Source: Gammaproteobacteria bacterium
GTDB taxonomy: Bacteria; Pseudomonadota; Gammaproteobacteria; Pseudomonadales; Pseudohongiellaceae
Assembly (NCBI GenBank): GCA_024644515.1
Contig: JAHEHN010000013.1
Span: 1 to 64,000 of the forward strand
DNA length: 64,000 nt
Reading direction: 5' to 3'
Part shown: positions 17,190 to 25,688 of the stretch, in pieces
Layout of the letters: each line of letters opens with the position of its first letter
Position numbering within the stretch: position 1 is the first letter of the stretch
Translations under genes and position numbers: made by a program
The notes under the pieces: generated by a model
Database searches by the model: none
What the model was told of the DNA's origin: nothing
Seen by the model: the letters and a program-made list of their open reading frames with translations, nothing else

Positions 17190-17326
17190 CAAGTCTCAAG
17201 TCTCAAGTGGGCGACCAAAGGTCGCCTGCTGCATCCTGCATCCAAATCCAGGTCGCCACGTCGGATGCGTCCCTGCGGTCCTTATCCGACCTACAGAAAA
17301 CCCATTGAAGCCGGAAAGAGGGGTTG
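17190..17326. repeat. REP-containing repeat block, copy 2, with pyrimidine-rich tract downstream
   Basis: Direct repeat of 16236-16341 in the same orientation, 954 bp away, with a 31-bp insertion (17228-17258 region) that duplicates a GGTCGCC end. The REP unit is GTCGGAT 17260-17266 with ATCCGAC 17284-17290. Bases 17327-17435 continue as a CT-rich, low-complexity stretch (TCTCTTGTCTCTTGCCTCTT, CTTTATCCTTTATC) with no gene. The whole gap 17120-17491 is repeats, this tract and the start region of the next gene. Confidence 0.85.
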
Positions 17327-17491
17327 TTTGTCTCTTGTCTCTTGCCTCTTACTTTTGCCTGCCGCCTACCTGCACCGCCCACCTTTATCCTTTTTCCTTT
17401 ATCCTTTATCTTTTCTCCTGTCCAAACCCCCTTCATCCCTAACTTGATTGAAAGCTAAAGTGCAAATATTTAGGTATACTCCGCCGCTCTT

Positions 17492-18151
17492 ATGAATGAG
17501 AAAACAATTACACATTGCCGATTTCAGATCACTCTGGTGCTGGTGCTCGCTTTTCTCAGCGGCTTTATCATTATGGCAATCGAACTGCTGGGTGGACGCA
17601 TTCTGGCGCCCTACTTTGGCAGCTCGATTTTTGTCTGGGGCAGTATCATCACCGTGTTCATGCTGTCTTTATCTATTGGTTATCTGTGCGGCGGAAAATT
17701 ATCCCTGCTTAAACCTGACCTGAGACTTTATGGCAGCTTTTTTGTCGGTGCGGCCATATTACTCCTGCCACTGGTCTTTGCCGGTAATGAAATAATGGAA
17801 GCGGTTTTTCTGCGCATTGAAGACCCCCGTTATGGCTCATTGGTGGTATCCATGCTGTTGTTCTTTTTGCCCACGGCCATCATGGGCATGATTGCACCCT
17901 ATTCTGTCAGACTGCTGGTGATCTCCACCGATGGCAGCGGTCATGTCGCCGGCAAGCTGTATTTTATTTCTACTCTTGGCAGTGCACTGGGTACGCTGGC
18001 AACATCCTTCTACCTGGTGCTGTGGTTCGAGGTGAACCAGATACTCATTACCATGTGCATGGCTCTGCTTTACGCCGGCTTTGTTGCTATTATGACCGGC
18101 ATCAGGAATATGCAAAGCCAGACCATTAACCTCAATGACAACGCCAAATGA
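17492..18151 (+). CDS. Membrane half of a split fused-MFS/spermidine-synthase-type protein
   Basis: Membrane protein of 219 aa with about six hydrophobic helices (for example 12-38, 48-66, 78-98, 107-130, 160-178, 182-200). The opening FLSGFIIMAIELLGGRILAPYFGSSIFVWG is the hallmark of the N-terminal membrane domain of proteins usually annotated fused MFS/spermidine synthase. Here that domain ends and a separate gene begins, overlapping by 4 bases (ATGA), so the two are translationally coupled. No clear ribosome site precedes the ATG, and TATACT (17475-17480) lies so close that the mRNA may be nearly leaderless. Transported substrate unknown. Confidence 0.8.
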   Translation: MNEKTITHCRFQITLVLVLAFLSGFIIMAIELLGGRILAPYFGSSIFVWGSIITVFMLSLSIGYLCGGKLSLLKPDLRLYGSFFVGAAILLLPLVFAGNEIMEAVFLRIEDPRYGSLVVSMLLFFLPTAIMGMIAPYSVRLLVISTDGSGHVAGKLYFISTLGSALGTLATSFYLVLWFEVNQILITMCMALLYAGFVAIMTGIRNMQSQTINLNDNAK

Positions 18152-19104
18152 TCACCATAGACGGACATAAATTTCGACGCAGGCAATCGGTATGGTGCTA
18201 TCTAAAGACCGAAGTCCTGATTGTGCTGGCCATCGCCCTGATTATTTTTGCCAAAGACCTGCTGGCCCAAAGTGGTATTCGCTATATCCATCAGGAACGC
18301 TCGCTCTATCGTAATATTCTGGTGACGGAAGATTCGCAGCGTCGCTGTCTGCGTTTCACCATTACCAGTCGAAGTGGCCAGAACCAGAGTTGCCGTTATC
18401 TGGACAAGCCCGTTGAGCTGGTATTTCCCTATGCCAAGATGACCCTCTCCAGTTTGCTGGTACAAAGCAATCCTCAGCGCATTCTTATCGTCGGGCTTGG
18501 CGGCGGTACCTTATCCGATACTTACAGCCAGCTGTTTCCCGAAGCGGAAATTGTGATTTCAGAAATTGATGATGCTGTAGTGCGTGTCGCACAAGAATAT
18601 TTTGGCTTTCAGGAAACCGAAAAAATCAGTGTTGATGTGGGTGATGCCAGGGTCTTTATAAAACGCGCCGGACTGCGTGGCGAGAAATATGATCTGGTGA
18701 TACTTGATGCCTTTAATGGCGAATATATTCCTGAGCATCTGATGACGGTGGAATTCCTGGAAGAGGTAAAGCGCTTATTGCCCGATGACGGCATGGTTGT
18801 CGCCAATACCTTTTCTACCAGCCGCCTGTATGCTGCAGAATCCAATACCTACCGCGAGGTGTTTGGAGAAATTTATAATTTGCGCATGAGCGGCACCGGC
18901 AATCGCGTTATCATCGCCTCCATACAATCCCTGCCTGATACCGACTTACTGGAATCTCGGGCACAGGCTTTCAGGGAATTGCTGGAACCGTTTGGCATGG
19001 ATGTAACTGAGTACCCACGGGTCATGAGTAAAGAAGTCAGCTGGGATACCAGTGAACGCATTCTCACTGACCAGTATTCCCCTGCCAACCTGCTGAATAA
19101 TTAA
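18148..19104 (+). CDS. Spermidine-synthase-like methyltransferase-fold protein, partner of the preceding gene
   Basis: Protein of 318 aa with one N-terminal hydrophobic segment (about 17-38) and then a Rossmann domain: GLGGGTLSD (AdoMet-type glycine loop), EIVISEIDDAVVRVAQEYFG and VILDAFNGEYIPEHLMTVEF. These match the soluble half of fused MFS/spermidine synthase proteins. The DAFNGEYIPEHL segment differs from the catalytic site of true spermidine synthases, so polyamine synthesis should not be assumed. It overlaps the upstream membrane gene by 4 bases and is likely tethered to the membrane beside it. Confidence 0.8.
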   Translation: MITIDGHKFRRRQSVWCYLKTEVLIVLAIALIIFAKDLLAQSGIRYIHQERSLYRNILVTEDSQRRCLRFTITSRSGQNQSCRYLDKPVELVFPYAKMTLSSLLVQSNPQRILIVGLGGGTLSDTYSQLFPEAEIVISEIDDAVVRVAQEYFGFQETEKISVDVGDARVFIKRAGLRGEKYDLVILDAFNGEYIPEHLMTVEFLEEVKRLLPDDGMVVANTFSTSRLYAAESNTYREVFGEIYNLRMSGTGNRVIIASIQSLPDTDLLESRAQAFRELLEPFGMDVTEYPRVMSKEVSWDTSERILTDQYSPANLLNN

Positions 19105-19115
19105 ATAAACCGCTG

Positions 19116-19137
19116 AGCCTTCTCAATTGAGAGGGCT
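19116..19137. terminator. Hairpin between convergent genes
   Basis: AGCCTTCTC (19116-19124) pairs with GAGAGGGCT (19129-19137) around an AATT loop, with one G-T pair. It lies between the spermidine-synthase-like gene and the converging small membrane protein gene. No strong T run follows on the plus strand; the minus strand reads GGTTTATTTAATT. Probable weak bidirectional terminator. Confidence 0.45.
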
Positions 19138-19151
19138 GGCTTCCGTGACGT

Positions 19152-19454
19152 TTACTTCTTTTTCCTGTTACTTTTACTGGTCGTTCCCCACAGTGTTGCC
19201 ACCGCGCGGTCGCTGCCAAGCAGGCCAACAATAAGACAAACCCCACCCACTGCCAGAAAAACAATTATTGGCAGAAAGGCCGAAAAGTCCCCTTTGGCAA
19301 TGGAGAAATAAAGGGAGCCTGCGGAAAGGCCGGAGAATAATAAGCCCACTACCAGCAATATGGTACGGCTTGACGACTTGTAGGAATAAGGTCCGTCGCC
19401 CTTCTCAAAGCGTTCGAGCACAAACCAGAATAGTCGGGTAAAAAATTGTTTCAT
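19152..19454 (-). CDS. Small two-helix membrane protein, unknown
   Basis: Protein of 100 aa with an amphipathic N-terminus (MKQFFTRLFWFVLERFEKGDGPYSYKSSSR), two hydrophobic helices (about 31-50 and 59-80) and a basic tail (SKSNRKKK). No family recognised with confidence. It is single, converging on the spermidine-synthase-like gene, and its upstream region has a perfect 14-bp palindrome GGCTCTGCAGAGCC at 19500-19513 that could be an operator. Coding is supported by its clean membrane-protein composition and its fit in the gap. Confidence 0.6.
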   Translation of the reverse strand: MKQFFTRLFWFVLERFEKGDGPYSYKSSSRTILLVVGLLFSGLSAGSLYFSIAKGDFSAFLPIIVFLAVGGVCLIVGLLGSDRAVATLWGTTSKSNRKKK

Positions 19455-19669
19455 TTATTCTCTGCTTATTGTCTGCTTTCTATTGAACGGCATAAACAGG
19501 GCTCTGCAGAGCCGTTTCAGGTCTGTGAAAAATTTTTAAATCCTCATGATCCAGCTCATCAGGTCTTGCGTAGAAGATACCATATACACCAACAAATCAA
19601 CTTTAATAGCAAATTGTAATATGGGTTTGAGTTGATCTGGCTAAAGTTTATCCCTAGCACGTCCACTTC

Positions 19670-19696
19670 GCCCCGCACCCTATCGGGGCTTTTTTT
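19670..19696 (+). terminator. Orphan rho-independent terminator on the plus strand
   Basis: GCCCCG (19670-19675) pairs with CGGGGC (19684-19689) and is followed by seven T. The nearest plus-strand gene ends 566 bases upstream with a minus-strand gene between, so this terminator may end a small RNA transcribed from the gap 19514-19670. No clear promoter was found for it. The rest of the 260-bp gap 19455-19714 shows only the 14-bp palindrome at 19500. Confidence 0.65.
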
Positions 19697-19714
19697 GCCT
19701 GGTGAAAAAAGTCT

Positions 19715-20272
19715 TCAGCTGGATGGACGAGATGTATTGAAGAAATGCTCACGGTAGTAGCGTAATTCATCAATGGAATCGCGAATATCCTCCAGCGCCT
19801 TGTGCGAACTCTCTTTTTTCAGACCATCGGCAATATCCGGCCGCCAGCGTTTGGCCAACTCCTTGACGGAGCTTACATCCAGGTTGCGATAATGAAAGAA
19901 CGCCTCCAGGGTAGGCATGTAGCGCGCTAGAAAACGTCGATCCTGACAGATACTGTTACCACACATGGGTGAAAATCCGCGCTCGCAATATTGCGCAAGA
20001 AATTTGATGGTTGCCTGTTCCGCTTCACTCTCATTATTGGGACTCAGACGCACCCGCTCTATCAAACCGGAGGCCCCATGATGCCGCTTGTTCCAGTCAT
20101 CCATCCCTTCTATATAAATCTCAGGTTGGTGAATGGCAAGCACAGGTCCTTCATCAATAATCTGCAGGTCGGTATTGGTAATGATAGTGGCAATTTCAAT
20201 GATCCGGTCACTTTCCGGGATCAGGCCAGTCATTTCCAGGTCAATCCAGATGAGATGCTGCTTTTTATCCAT
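19715..20272 (-). CDS. orn: Oligoribonuclease
   Basis: DEDD-type 3'-to-5' exonuclease of 185 aa that finishes RNA decay by cleaving dinucleotides, including pGpG from cyclic di-GMP breakdown. Motif Exo I is WIDLEMTGL, Exo II includes [15 protein letters not shown], and Exo III is [17 protein letters not shown] with the expected His-Lys-Ala-Leu-Glu-Asp core. Length is standard. It is divergent from rsgA, as in other gammaproteobacteria, with about 60 bp between. Confidence 0.97.
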   Translation of the reverse strand: MDKKQHLIWIDLEMTGLIPESDRIIEIATIITNTDLQIIDEGPVLAIHQPEIYIEGMDDWNKRHHGASGLIERVRLSPNNESEAEQATIKFLAQYCERGFSPMCGNSICQDRRFLARYMPTLEAFFHYRNLDVSSVKELAKRWRPDIADGLKKESSHKALEDIRDSIDELRYYREHFFNTSRPSS

Positions 20273-20336
20273 TATTTACTTGATGCGGGTCGTTAAAAGT
20301 TGAAGGATTGTAACAAAGGCCCTGATAATATGCCTT

Positions 20337-21356
20337 ATGAAAAAGAAGCAGCTTAATCGCCGTCAATTATGGCGAATTCAAAAAATGCAGGATGTGTATG
20401 CCCAGCGAGCTGCAAAAAAACAGGCAAAAATTGAAGAGTCGCTGAATACCGCAGCCCTGGGCGAAGAACGCAAGGGCATCGTTATTTCCAACTTTGGTCA
20501 GCAACTGGATATCGAAGCCCTTGATGGCGAAAACCAGGGCGAGATTTATCGCTGCTTTCAACGCTCCAATATTGAATCCCTGGTCACTGGCGATTATGTG
20601 ATCTGGCAGGAAGGCGATCCGGTGGGTGTTATTATCGCCGCTTTACCTCGCGAGAACTTTCTTGAGCGTCCCTCCAGCCTCGGAGAACTCAGGCCCGTTG
20701 CGGCCAATATCGACCAGATCATTATTGTTATTGCCCCTCTTCCCGAGCCCCATGCCAATCTGATCGACCGCTACCTGGTTGCAGCAGAACATTACCAGCT
20801 GTCGCCTGTTTTACTGATGAACAAGTCTGACCTGCTGGATGACAACAATCGCAGCGAGATGGAAGAACTGCTGTCGATATACCGCGATATCGGTTATCCG
20901 GTACTCTGTGTCTCCTCCAAAACCGGCGCCGGCATCGATGAGCTGAAAACACTACTGGATGACAAGACTTCAGTTTTTGTCGGCCAGTCCGGTGTAGGTA
21001 AATCAGCCATGATCAACCGCTTGCTGCCGGCAGCCAACACCCAGGTCGGGGCGCTGTCCGAAGCCAGGGACAAAGGCAGACATACCACCACTTCAGCCCG
21101 TCTTTATCACTTTACTGAAGGCGGTGACCTTATTGATTCACCGGGTATTCGCGAGTTTCATCTTGAGCATCTGGACAAGGAAACCCTGCTCAATGGTTTT
21201 CTCGAATTTCGTCCCTTCCTGGGTCACTGTAAATTCCGCGATTGCCAACATGACAAGGAGCCTGGCTGCAGACTGAAACAGGCTATCGAGGATCATCAAA
21301 TCAACCCGCTGCGCATGAACAGCTTTCGCCATATCCTGCAAACTCTCGACAGCTGA
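20337..21356 (+). CDS. rsgA: Ribosome small-subunit-dependent GTPase A
   Basis: Circularly permuted GTPase of 339 aa acting in late 30S assembly. The N-terminal basic extension (MKKKQLNRRQLWRIQ) and OB fold (about 45-115; GIVISNFGQQLDIEA) precede the GTPase with motifs in permuted order: G4 MNKSD, G5 SSKTGAG, G1 GQSGVGKS, G2/G3 HTTTSARLYHF and DSPGIREF. The C-terminal zinc-binding knuckle is FLGHCKFRDCQHDKEPGC. All family features are present. Confidence 0.97.
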   Translation: MKKKQLNRRQLWRIQKMQDVYAQRAAKKQAKIEESLNTAALGEERKGIVISNFGQQLDIEALDGENQGEIYRCFQRSNIESLVTGDYVIWQEGDPVGVIIAALPRENFLERPSSLGELRPVAANIDQIIIVIAPLPEPHANLIDRYLVAAEHYQLSPVLLMNKSDLLDDNNRSEMEELLSIYRDIGYPVLCVSSKTGAGIDELKTLLDDKTSVFVGQSGVGKSAMINRLLPAANTQVGALSEARDKGRHTTTSARLYHFTEGGDLIDSPGIREFHLEHLDKETLLNGFLEFRPFLGHCKFRDCQHDKEPGCRLKQAIEDHQINPLRMNSFRHILQTLDS

Positions 21357-21485
21357 CAATCACAAACCAAACTTCATAAACACATGGCCAGTAGTGATAC
21401 CTTAGACCCGCAACAGGCATTTTATCTTTAAGCGCTGAATCAGTTAGAATTCAGATTCCTTCCAATCAACCGCTGTAAACCCCTC

Positions 21486-22298
21486 ATGCCAATAGATTTA
21501 GACCTGATCATTGAACCGGACACTCTCGCCGCAGTTCTGGGAAATAAAAACCTGCTCATCATCGATGTCAGTCAAGCCAGCACCTATGAACAGGTCCATG
21601 TGCCAGGAGCTGTGCATGTCAATCCAACAGAACTGGTGCGCGGCACACCACCGGTACCGGGAAAACTGCCCGGTAAAGACCAGCTTGAGGCCCTGTTTTC
21701 CCGCATAGGCTACACGCCTGACAAGCATATTGTCGTCTATGATGATGAAGGTGGTGGCTGGGCGGGTCGTTTTATCTGGACTCTGGACATCATTGGCCAT
21801 GAGCATTATTCCTACCTCAATGGGGGTATTCATGCCTGGTATAAAGAAAGTCATCCGGTAGAAAGCGATCCTGTCAGCGTCGAGCCTGTGCCGGTGAACC
21901 TGACTCTGGATATGCGTTTTAATGCCTCGCTGGATGAAGTGTTTGCCTCACTGGACGATGAACACAGCAAGGTGTGGGATGCCCGTAGTCACGAAGAATA
22001 CATTGGCACCAAAAAGTCCTCAGCCCGTGGCGGCCATATCCCCGGCGCCGTCAACCTGGACTGGCTTCATACCATGGATAGAACCCGCAACCTGCGGCTG
22101 CTGCCGCTGGAAAAACTTAAACAAATGCTGAGCGACCTGGGGATAAAACCAGGGGACAGCATCATTACCCATTGTCAGACCCACCATCGTTCCGGACTGA
22201 CCTACCTGATCGCCAAGGCACTGGGATATTCAGTCAGAGCCTATGATGGCTCCTGGTCGGAGTGGGGTAATTTACCCGATACCCCCATTGAGACCTGA
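21486..22298 (+). CDS. rhdA: Thiosulfate sulfurtransferase (two-domain rhodanese)
   Basis: Rhodanese of 270 aa that moves sulfane sulfur, for example from thiosulfate to cyanide or thiol acceptors. Two rhodanese domains: an inactive N-terminal one (about 1-120; LLIIDVSQASTYEQVHVPGAVH) and the active C-terminal one (about 140-270) with GGHIPGAVNLDW and the loop THCQTHHRSGLTY, whose cysteine is catalytic. CQTHHRSG is the active-site loop reported for Azotobacter RhdA. It precedes psd by 30 bp, the order also seen in Pseudomonas. Confidence 0.92.
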   Translation: MPIDLDLIIEPDTLAAVLGNKNLLIIDVSQASTYEQVHVPGAVHVNPTELVRGTPPVPGKLPGKDQLEALFSRIGYTPDKHIVVYDDEGGGWAGRFIWTLDIIGHEHYSYLNGGIHAWYKESHPVESDPVSVEPVPVNLTLDMRFNASLDEVFASLDDEHSKVWDARSHEEYIGTKKSSARGGHIPGAVNLDWLHTMDRTRNLRLLPLEKLKQMLSDLGIKPGDSIITHCQTHHRSGLTYLIAKALGYSVRAYDGSWSEWGNLPDTPIET

Positions 22299-22328
22299 GC
22301 CCACGGCAAAGCGGACAACCCATTCCCC

Positions 22329-23195
22329 ATGAAATTTCTGTTCATTATGTTTCAGCACCTGGTGCCCCAGCATCTGTTGTCACGGCTGGCCGGCAAATTA
22401 GCCAATGCCACTACGCCCTGGCTGAAAAACATGATGATCAAACGCTTTATTCAGCACTATGGCGTCAATATGGCAGAAGCGCTGCAGTCAGAGCCCGAGG
22501 ATTATGCCTGCTTTAATGATTTTTTCACCCGTGCCCTGAAACCCGGCGCAAGAATTATTGCTGATGCAGACAATGCGCTTGTCAGCCCCGCCGATGGCGT
22601 GGTCAGTGCGGCCGGTAATATTACCGGCGATCAGTTATTTCAGGCCAAGGGCAAAAATTTTTCCCTGACCGCGCTGCTGGGCGGCTCCGAAGCCATGGCC
22701 AACGCTTTTCTCGATGGCAATTTTGTGACGGTTTATCTTTCGCCAAAGGATTACCACCGTGTCCATATGCCCTGTGGCGGCACTCTGCAAAAAATGCTCT
22801 ATATTCCGGGCAAACTGTTTTCAGTTAATCAAACTACCAGCGAAAATATAGATGACCTGTTTGCCCGCAATGAACGCGTGGTTTGTCTGTTTGATACCGA
22901 CGCCGGCCCGCTGGCAGTGATTCTGGTAGGCGCCATGATTGTAGCCGGCATTGAAACGGTCTGGTCGGGGCAGGTGGCACCGGCTGCTCATGGTATCAGT
23001 GAAACTGATTACACCTCTCAGCAACCGGCAATCCAGCTCGCCGGCGGTGAAGAAATGGGGCGCTTTAAACTGGGCTCAACCGTCATCCTCTTGTCAGGCC
23101 CGGGAGCAGTGAAATGGCAGCGGTCGCTTGAAGAGAATACTCCACTGCAGATGGGTGAAAAAATTGGTGACGTGGTGGCCTGGGCAAGGGGATAA
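22329..23195 (+). CDS. psd: Phosphatidylserine decarboxylase proenzyme
   Basis: Inner-membrane-associated enzyme of 288 aa making phosphatidylethanolamine from phosphatidylserine. The pyruvoyl-forming LGST self-cleavage site is in GRFKLGSTVILLS near the C-terminus, so the beta chain is about 252 residues. Other family motifs: DYACFNDFFTRALKPGAR, SPADGVVSAAG and YLSPKDYHRVHMPCGG. Length is typical. It runs with rhdA and converges on the RDD gene. Confidence 0.97.
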   Translation: MKFLFIMFQHLVPQHLLSRLAGKLANATTPWLKNMMIKRFIQHYGVNMAEALQSEPEDYACFNDFFTRALKPGARIIADADNALVSPADGVVSAAGNITGDQLFQAKGKNFSLTALLGGSEAMANAFLDGNFVTVYLSPKDYHRVHMPCGGTLQKMLYIPGKLFSVNQTTSENIDDLFARNERVVCLFDTDAGPLAVILVGAMIVAGIETVWSGQVAPAAHGISETDYTSQQPAIQLAGGEEMGRFKLGSTVILLSGPGAVKWQRSLEENTPLQMGEKIGDVVAWARG

Positions 23196-23239
23196 AATCC
23201 GCCTCCTAAACAGCATATAGTTCACCAGCAAACCAGTGT

Positions 23240-23845
23240 CTATTCTTTCCAGGGATCGTATTTTTCAGGGGCTGTAGCAGGCTTACCTGGCTGCTCTTGT
23301 GCGACACTGTCCGCAGCAGTATTTTCCACCTTGTTACCTTCCAAAGCCGTTTGCGCCTGTTGTTTGGCATCTGTTTTCAGTACCAGGGTGCCGGCAATCT
23401 TGTCGTGCCAACCCTGTTTGCGTTTATCAATGCCAACCCAGATCAGCCCCAGTAGTAGTGGAATGGTAGAAACGTAATAACCAATATAGCGCAACACCAG
23501 TTTGCCAAAGGAAGGCTTGCCCAGGGTTTTGGCATCCACAATAACCAGGCCCATCATGATTTTTCCGGGGGTGGCCGAACGGTACTGCCAGAACACCATA
23601 ACGGCAATCAGGGGCAGCACATAATAGATCAGGTCATAGACCAGACCAGGTGATTCTGTAGCAAATAATACCCCCGGTCCGTAAAAAACCATGAGCAGGG
23701 GAACCATGACCATCAGTAACAGGATTGAATCCAGAATCGCCGCCAGCACTCGAATCCAGAAGCCGGCGTATGCCAGCGGAATGTTTTTTGAATCCGCGTC
23801 TTCAGCACCCTTGTTCGGAGCCTGCTGCGTTGCTGATTCCATCAA
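23240..23845 (-). CDS. RDD family membrane protein
   Basis: Protein of 201 aa with an RDD domain: the first helix is preceded by GFWIRVLAAILDSILLL, the second region YRSATPGKIMMGLVIVD fits the family, and there are about four hydrophobic segments (28-55, 70-90, 112-135). The C-terminal 60 residues are a soluble Gln/Ala/Glu-rich tail ending PEKYDPWKE. RDD proteins are poorly understood membrane proteins, some linked to ion or solute transport. It lies between psd and epmA, convergent with psd. Confidence 0.85.
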   Translation of the reverse strand: MMESATQQAPNKGAEDADSKNIPLAYAGFWIRVLAAILDSILLLMVMVPLLMVFYGPGVLFATESPGLVYDLIYYVLPLIAVMVFWQYRSATPGKIMMGLVIVDAKTLGKPSFGKLVLRYIGYYVSTIPLLLGLIWVGIDKRKQGWHDKIAGTLVLKTDAKQQAQTALEGNKVENTAADSVAQEQPGKPATAPEKYDPWKE

Positions 23846-23940
23846 TTCACTCCTTCTTGCTTATAGGAAAATACCACGTTATTTATCTTAGCATGATCAA
23901 GGAAAACTGCTCACTGAGCAGATAAAGGCTGGAATGTTTC

Positions 23941-24906
23941 TCAGGCGATATCGATGGGAAAACTGATGACGTTGCGAATATCTTTGCTAGCGGTTTTCAA
24001 CATCAGCAAGCGATCCACGCCAAGCGCAACGCCGCAGCATTCCGGTAATGCCTGCTCGAGGGCGGCAAGAAAGTTAAGATCTAGCGGATGCAGGGGCTTC
24101 CCTTCAGCCTTGCGCAATGCCAGATCGCGCTCAAAACGATGCTTTTGTTCCGCAGCATCAGTGAGCTCATCATAACCATTAGCCAGCTCCATGCCTGCAA
24201 CCACCAATTCAAAGCGTCTTGCCACCAGGCGTCCGCGCTCATCTTCTTCCACTTTCGCCAGAGCGGCCTGGGAAACCGGGTAATTCATGATGAAAACCGG
24301 TGCCTGGAGTTGCGGCTGAATGCAGTGACTGAACAGCAGGTCCAGCCAGTGATCGGGGTTACTGCTTTCCATGACGATATCTATATGCTCAGTGGCGACC
24401 TGTTGCAAGGTATCGAGCGTGGCAGTGAATGGATCGAGATGCAGATGGTGCTGAAACAAATCACCATAGCTAATCCGTTCAGCCTTTTCGAGTGACAGTA
24501 CTGCGCTCACCAGCGCTTCCACCTCATCCATTAACTGGCTCAGAGTAAAGTCGGGGCGATACCATTCCAGCATGGTGAATTCAGGATTATGCTGGGTACT
24601 TGCCTCATTATTGCGAAAGGATTTCGCCAGCTGGTAAATCGCGCCACTGCCTGAAGCCAGCAGACGCTTCATGGCAAATTCCGGTGAGGTCTGCAGAAAC
24701 AGAGGCACTTCGCCTTCGCCCCGGGCTGGGACGCAGACAGGATCGAGATTGGGATCAGTACCAGCGGCGGCTGATAAGATCGGGGTGTCTACTTCAAGTA
24801 CCTGACGCTCAGCAAAGAACTGTCGGATCTGGCCCAGCAAACTTGCCCGGGCCTCAAGCATCTTCCGGTCGGTCCTTGCTTGCCAGTCAGGATGGGTCAT
24901 CTTCAA
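23941..24906 (-). CDS. epmA: EF-P--(R)-beta-lysine ligase
   Basis: Class II lysyl-tRNA-synthetase-like enzyme of 321 aa (GenX/PoxA/YjeA) that attaches (R)-beta-lysine to a conserved lysine of EF-P. It lacks the anticodon-binding domain of LysRS. Motif 2 appears as AKSFRNNEASTQHNPEFTMLEWY and motif 3 as GVALGVDRLLML. The other members of the pathway, efp and epmB, are adjacent, so the full beta-lysylation system is encoded together. About 57 bp separates it from efp upstream. Confidence 0.96.
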   Translation of the reverse strand: MKMTHPDWQARTDRKMLEARASLLGQIRQFFAERQVLEVDTPILSAAAGTDPNLDPVCVPARGEGEVPLFLQTSPEFAMKRLLASGSGAIYQLAKSFRNNEASTQHNPEFTMLEWYRPDFTLSQLMDEVEALVSAVLSLEKAERISYGDLFQHHLHLDPFTATLDTLQQVATEHIDIVMESSNPDHWLDLLFSHCIQPQLQAPVFIMNYPVSQAALAKVEEDERGRLVARRFELVVAGMELANGYDELTDAAEQKHRFERDLALRKAEGKPLHPLDLNFLAALEQALPECCGVALGVDRLLMLKTASKDIRNVISFPIDIA

Positions 24907-24963
24907 TTTCCGGCAACAGCGACAAATGATAGCGCTGCTGCCTTGTTTAACCTGGAGGGTAAA

Positions 24964-25536
24964 TTACTTTTTCACCCGGTTCTGGTACTCCCCGGTGCGT
25001 GTATCGATGCGCAGTACATCACCGATTTCCACAAACAAGGGCACCTTGACCACAGCACCAGTTGTCAGTGTGGCGGGCTTGGTGCCGCCCTGGGCAGTAT
25101 CGCCTTTCAGACCAGGATCGGTATCGGCAACTTCCAGTTCGACAAAGTTGGCCGCCTGCACGGAAATCGGGGCTTCATTCCAGGAAATGACAGTGCACAC
25201 ATCCTGTTCCTTCATCCAGTTAATAGCATCTTCCACTGCACTTTTATCTGCAGCCACCTGCTCAAAACTGCCATCGGTTTTCATAAAATGCCAGAATTCA
25301 CCGTCGCTGTAGAGGTATTCCATGTCCGTTTCCACAACATCGGCCCCTTCCAGTGACTCACCTGATTTGAAGGTGCGTTCCCAAACGCGGCCATTCAGCA
25401 GGTTCCTGAATTTCACCCGGTTAAAGGCCTGACCCTTGCCCGGCTTTACAATTTCATTTTCCAGAATGGAGCAGGGATCTCCTTCCAACAATACTTTCAA
25501 TCCGGATTTAAATTCATTAGTAGAATAGTTTGCCAT
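24964..25536 (-). CDS. efp: Elongation factor P
   Basis: Translation factor of 190 aa that relieves ribosome stalling at polyproline. I start at the ATG giving [12 protein letters not shown]; the longer frame adds 12 residues without family support. Domain I carries the modified lysine in VKPGKGQAF (about residue 34). Domains II and III follow as OB folds ending with [18 protein letters not shown]. It is divergent from epmB and upstream of epmA in the same direction. Confidence 0.97.
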   Translation of the reverse strand: MANYSTNEFKSGLKVLLEGDPCSILENEIVKPGKGQAFNRVKFRNLLNGRVWERTFKSGESLEGADVVETDMEYLYSDGEFWHFMKTDGSFEQVAADKSAVEDAINWMKEQDVCTVISWNEAPISVQAANFVELEVADTDPGLKGDTAQGGTKPATLTTGAVVKVPLFVEIGDVLRIDTRTGEYQNRVKK

Positions 25537-25688
25537 AATTGACCTCGACCAACTGCCTGAAAAGCTGGGCATGATACCTGTGCCAGCACAAGAGTGCTAC
25601 TATTCGCAGCGTTAAACAAAACAGTCAATCCGGCTGCAGGGATGTCCTGAGACCCCCTGTTCCAGCCAACATCCAGGCGGGAAAAGTC

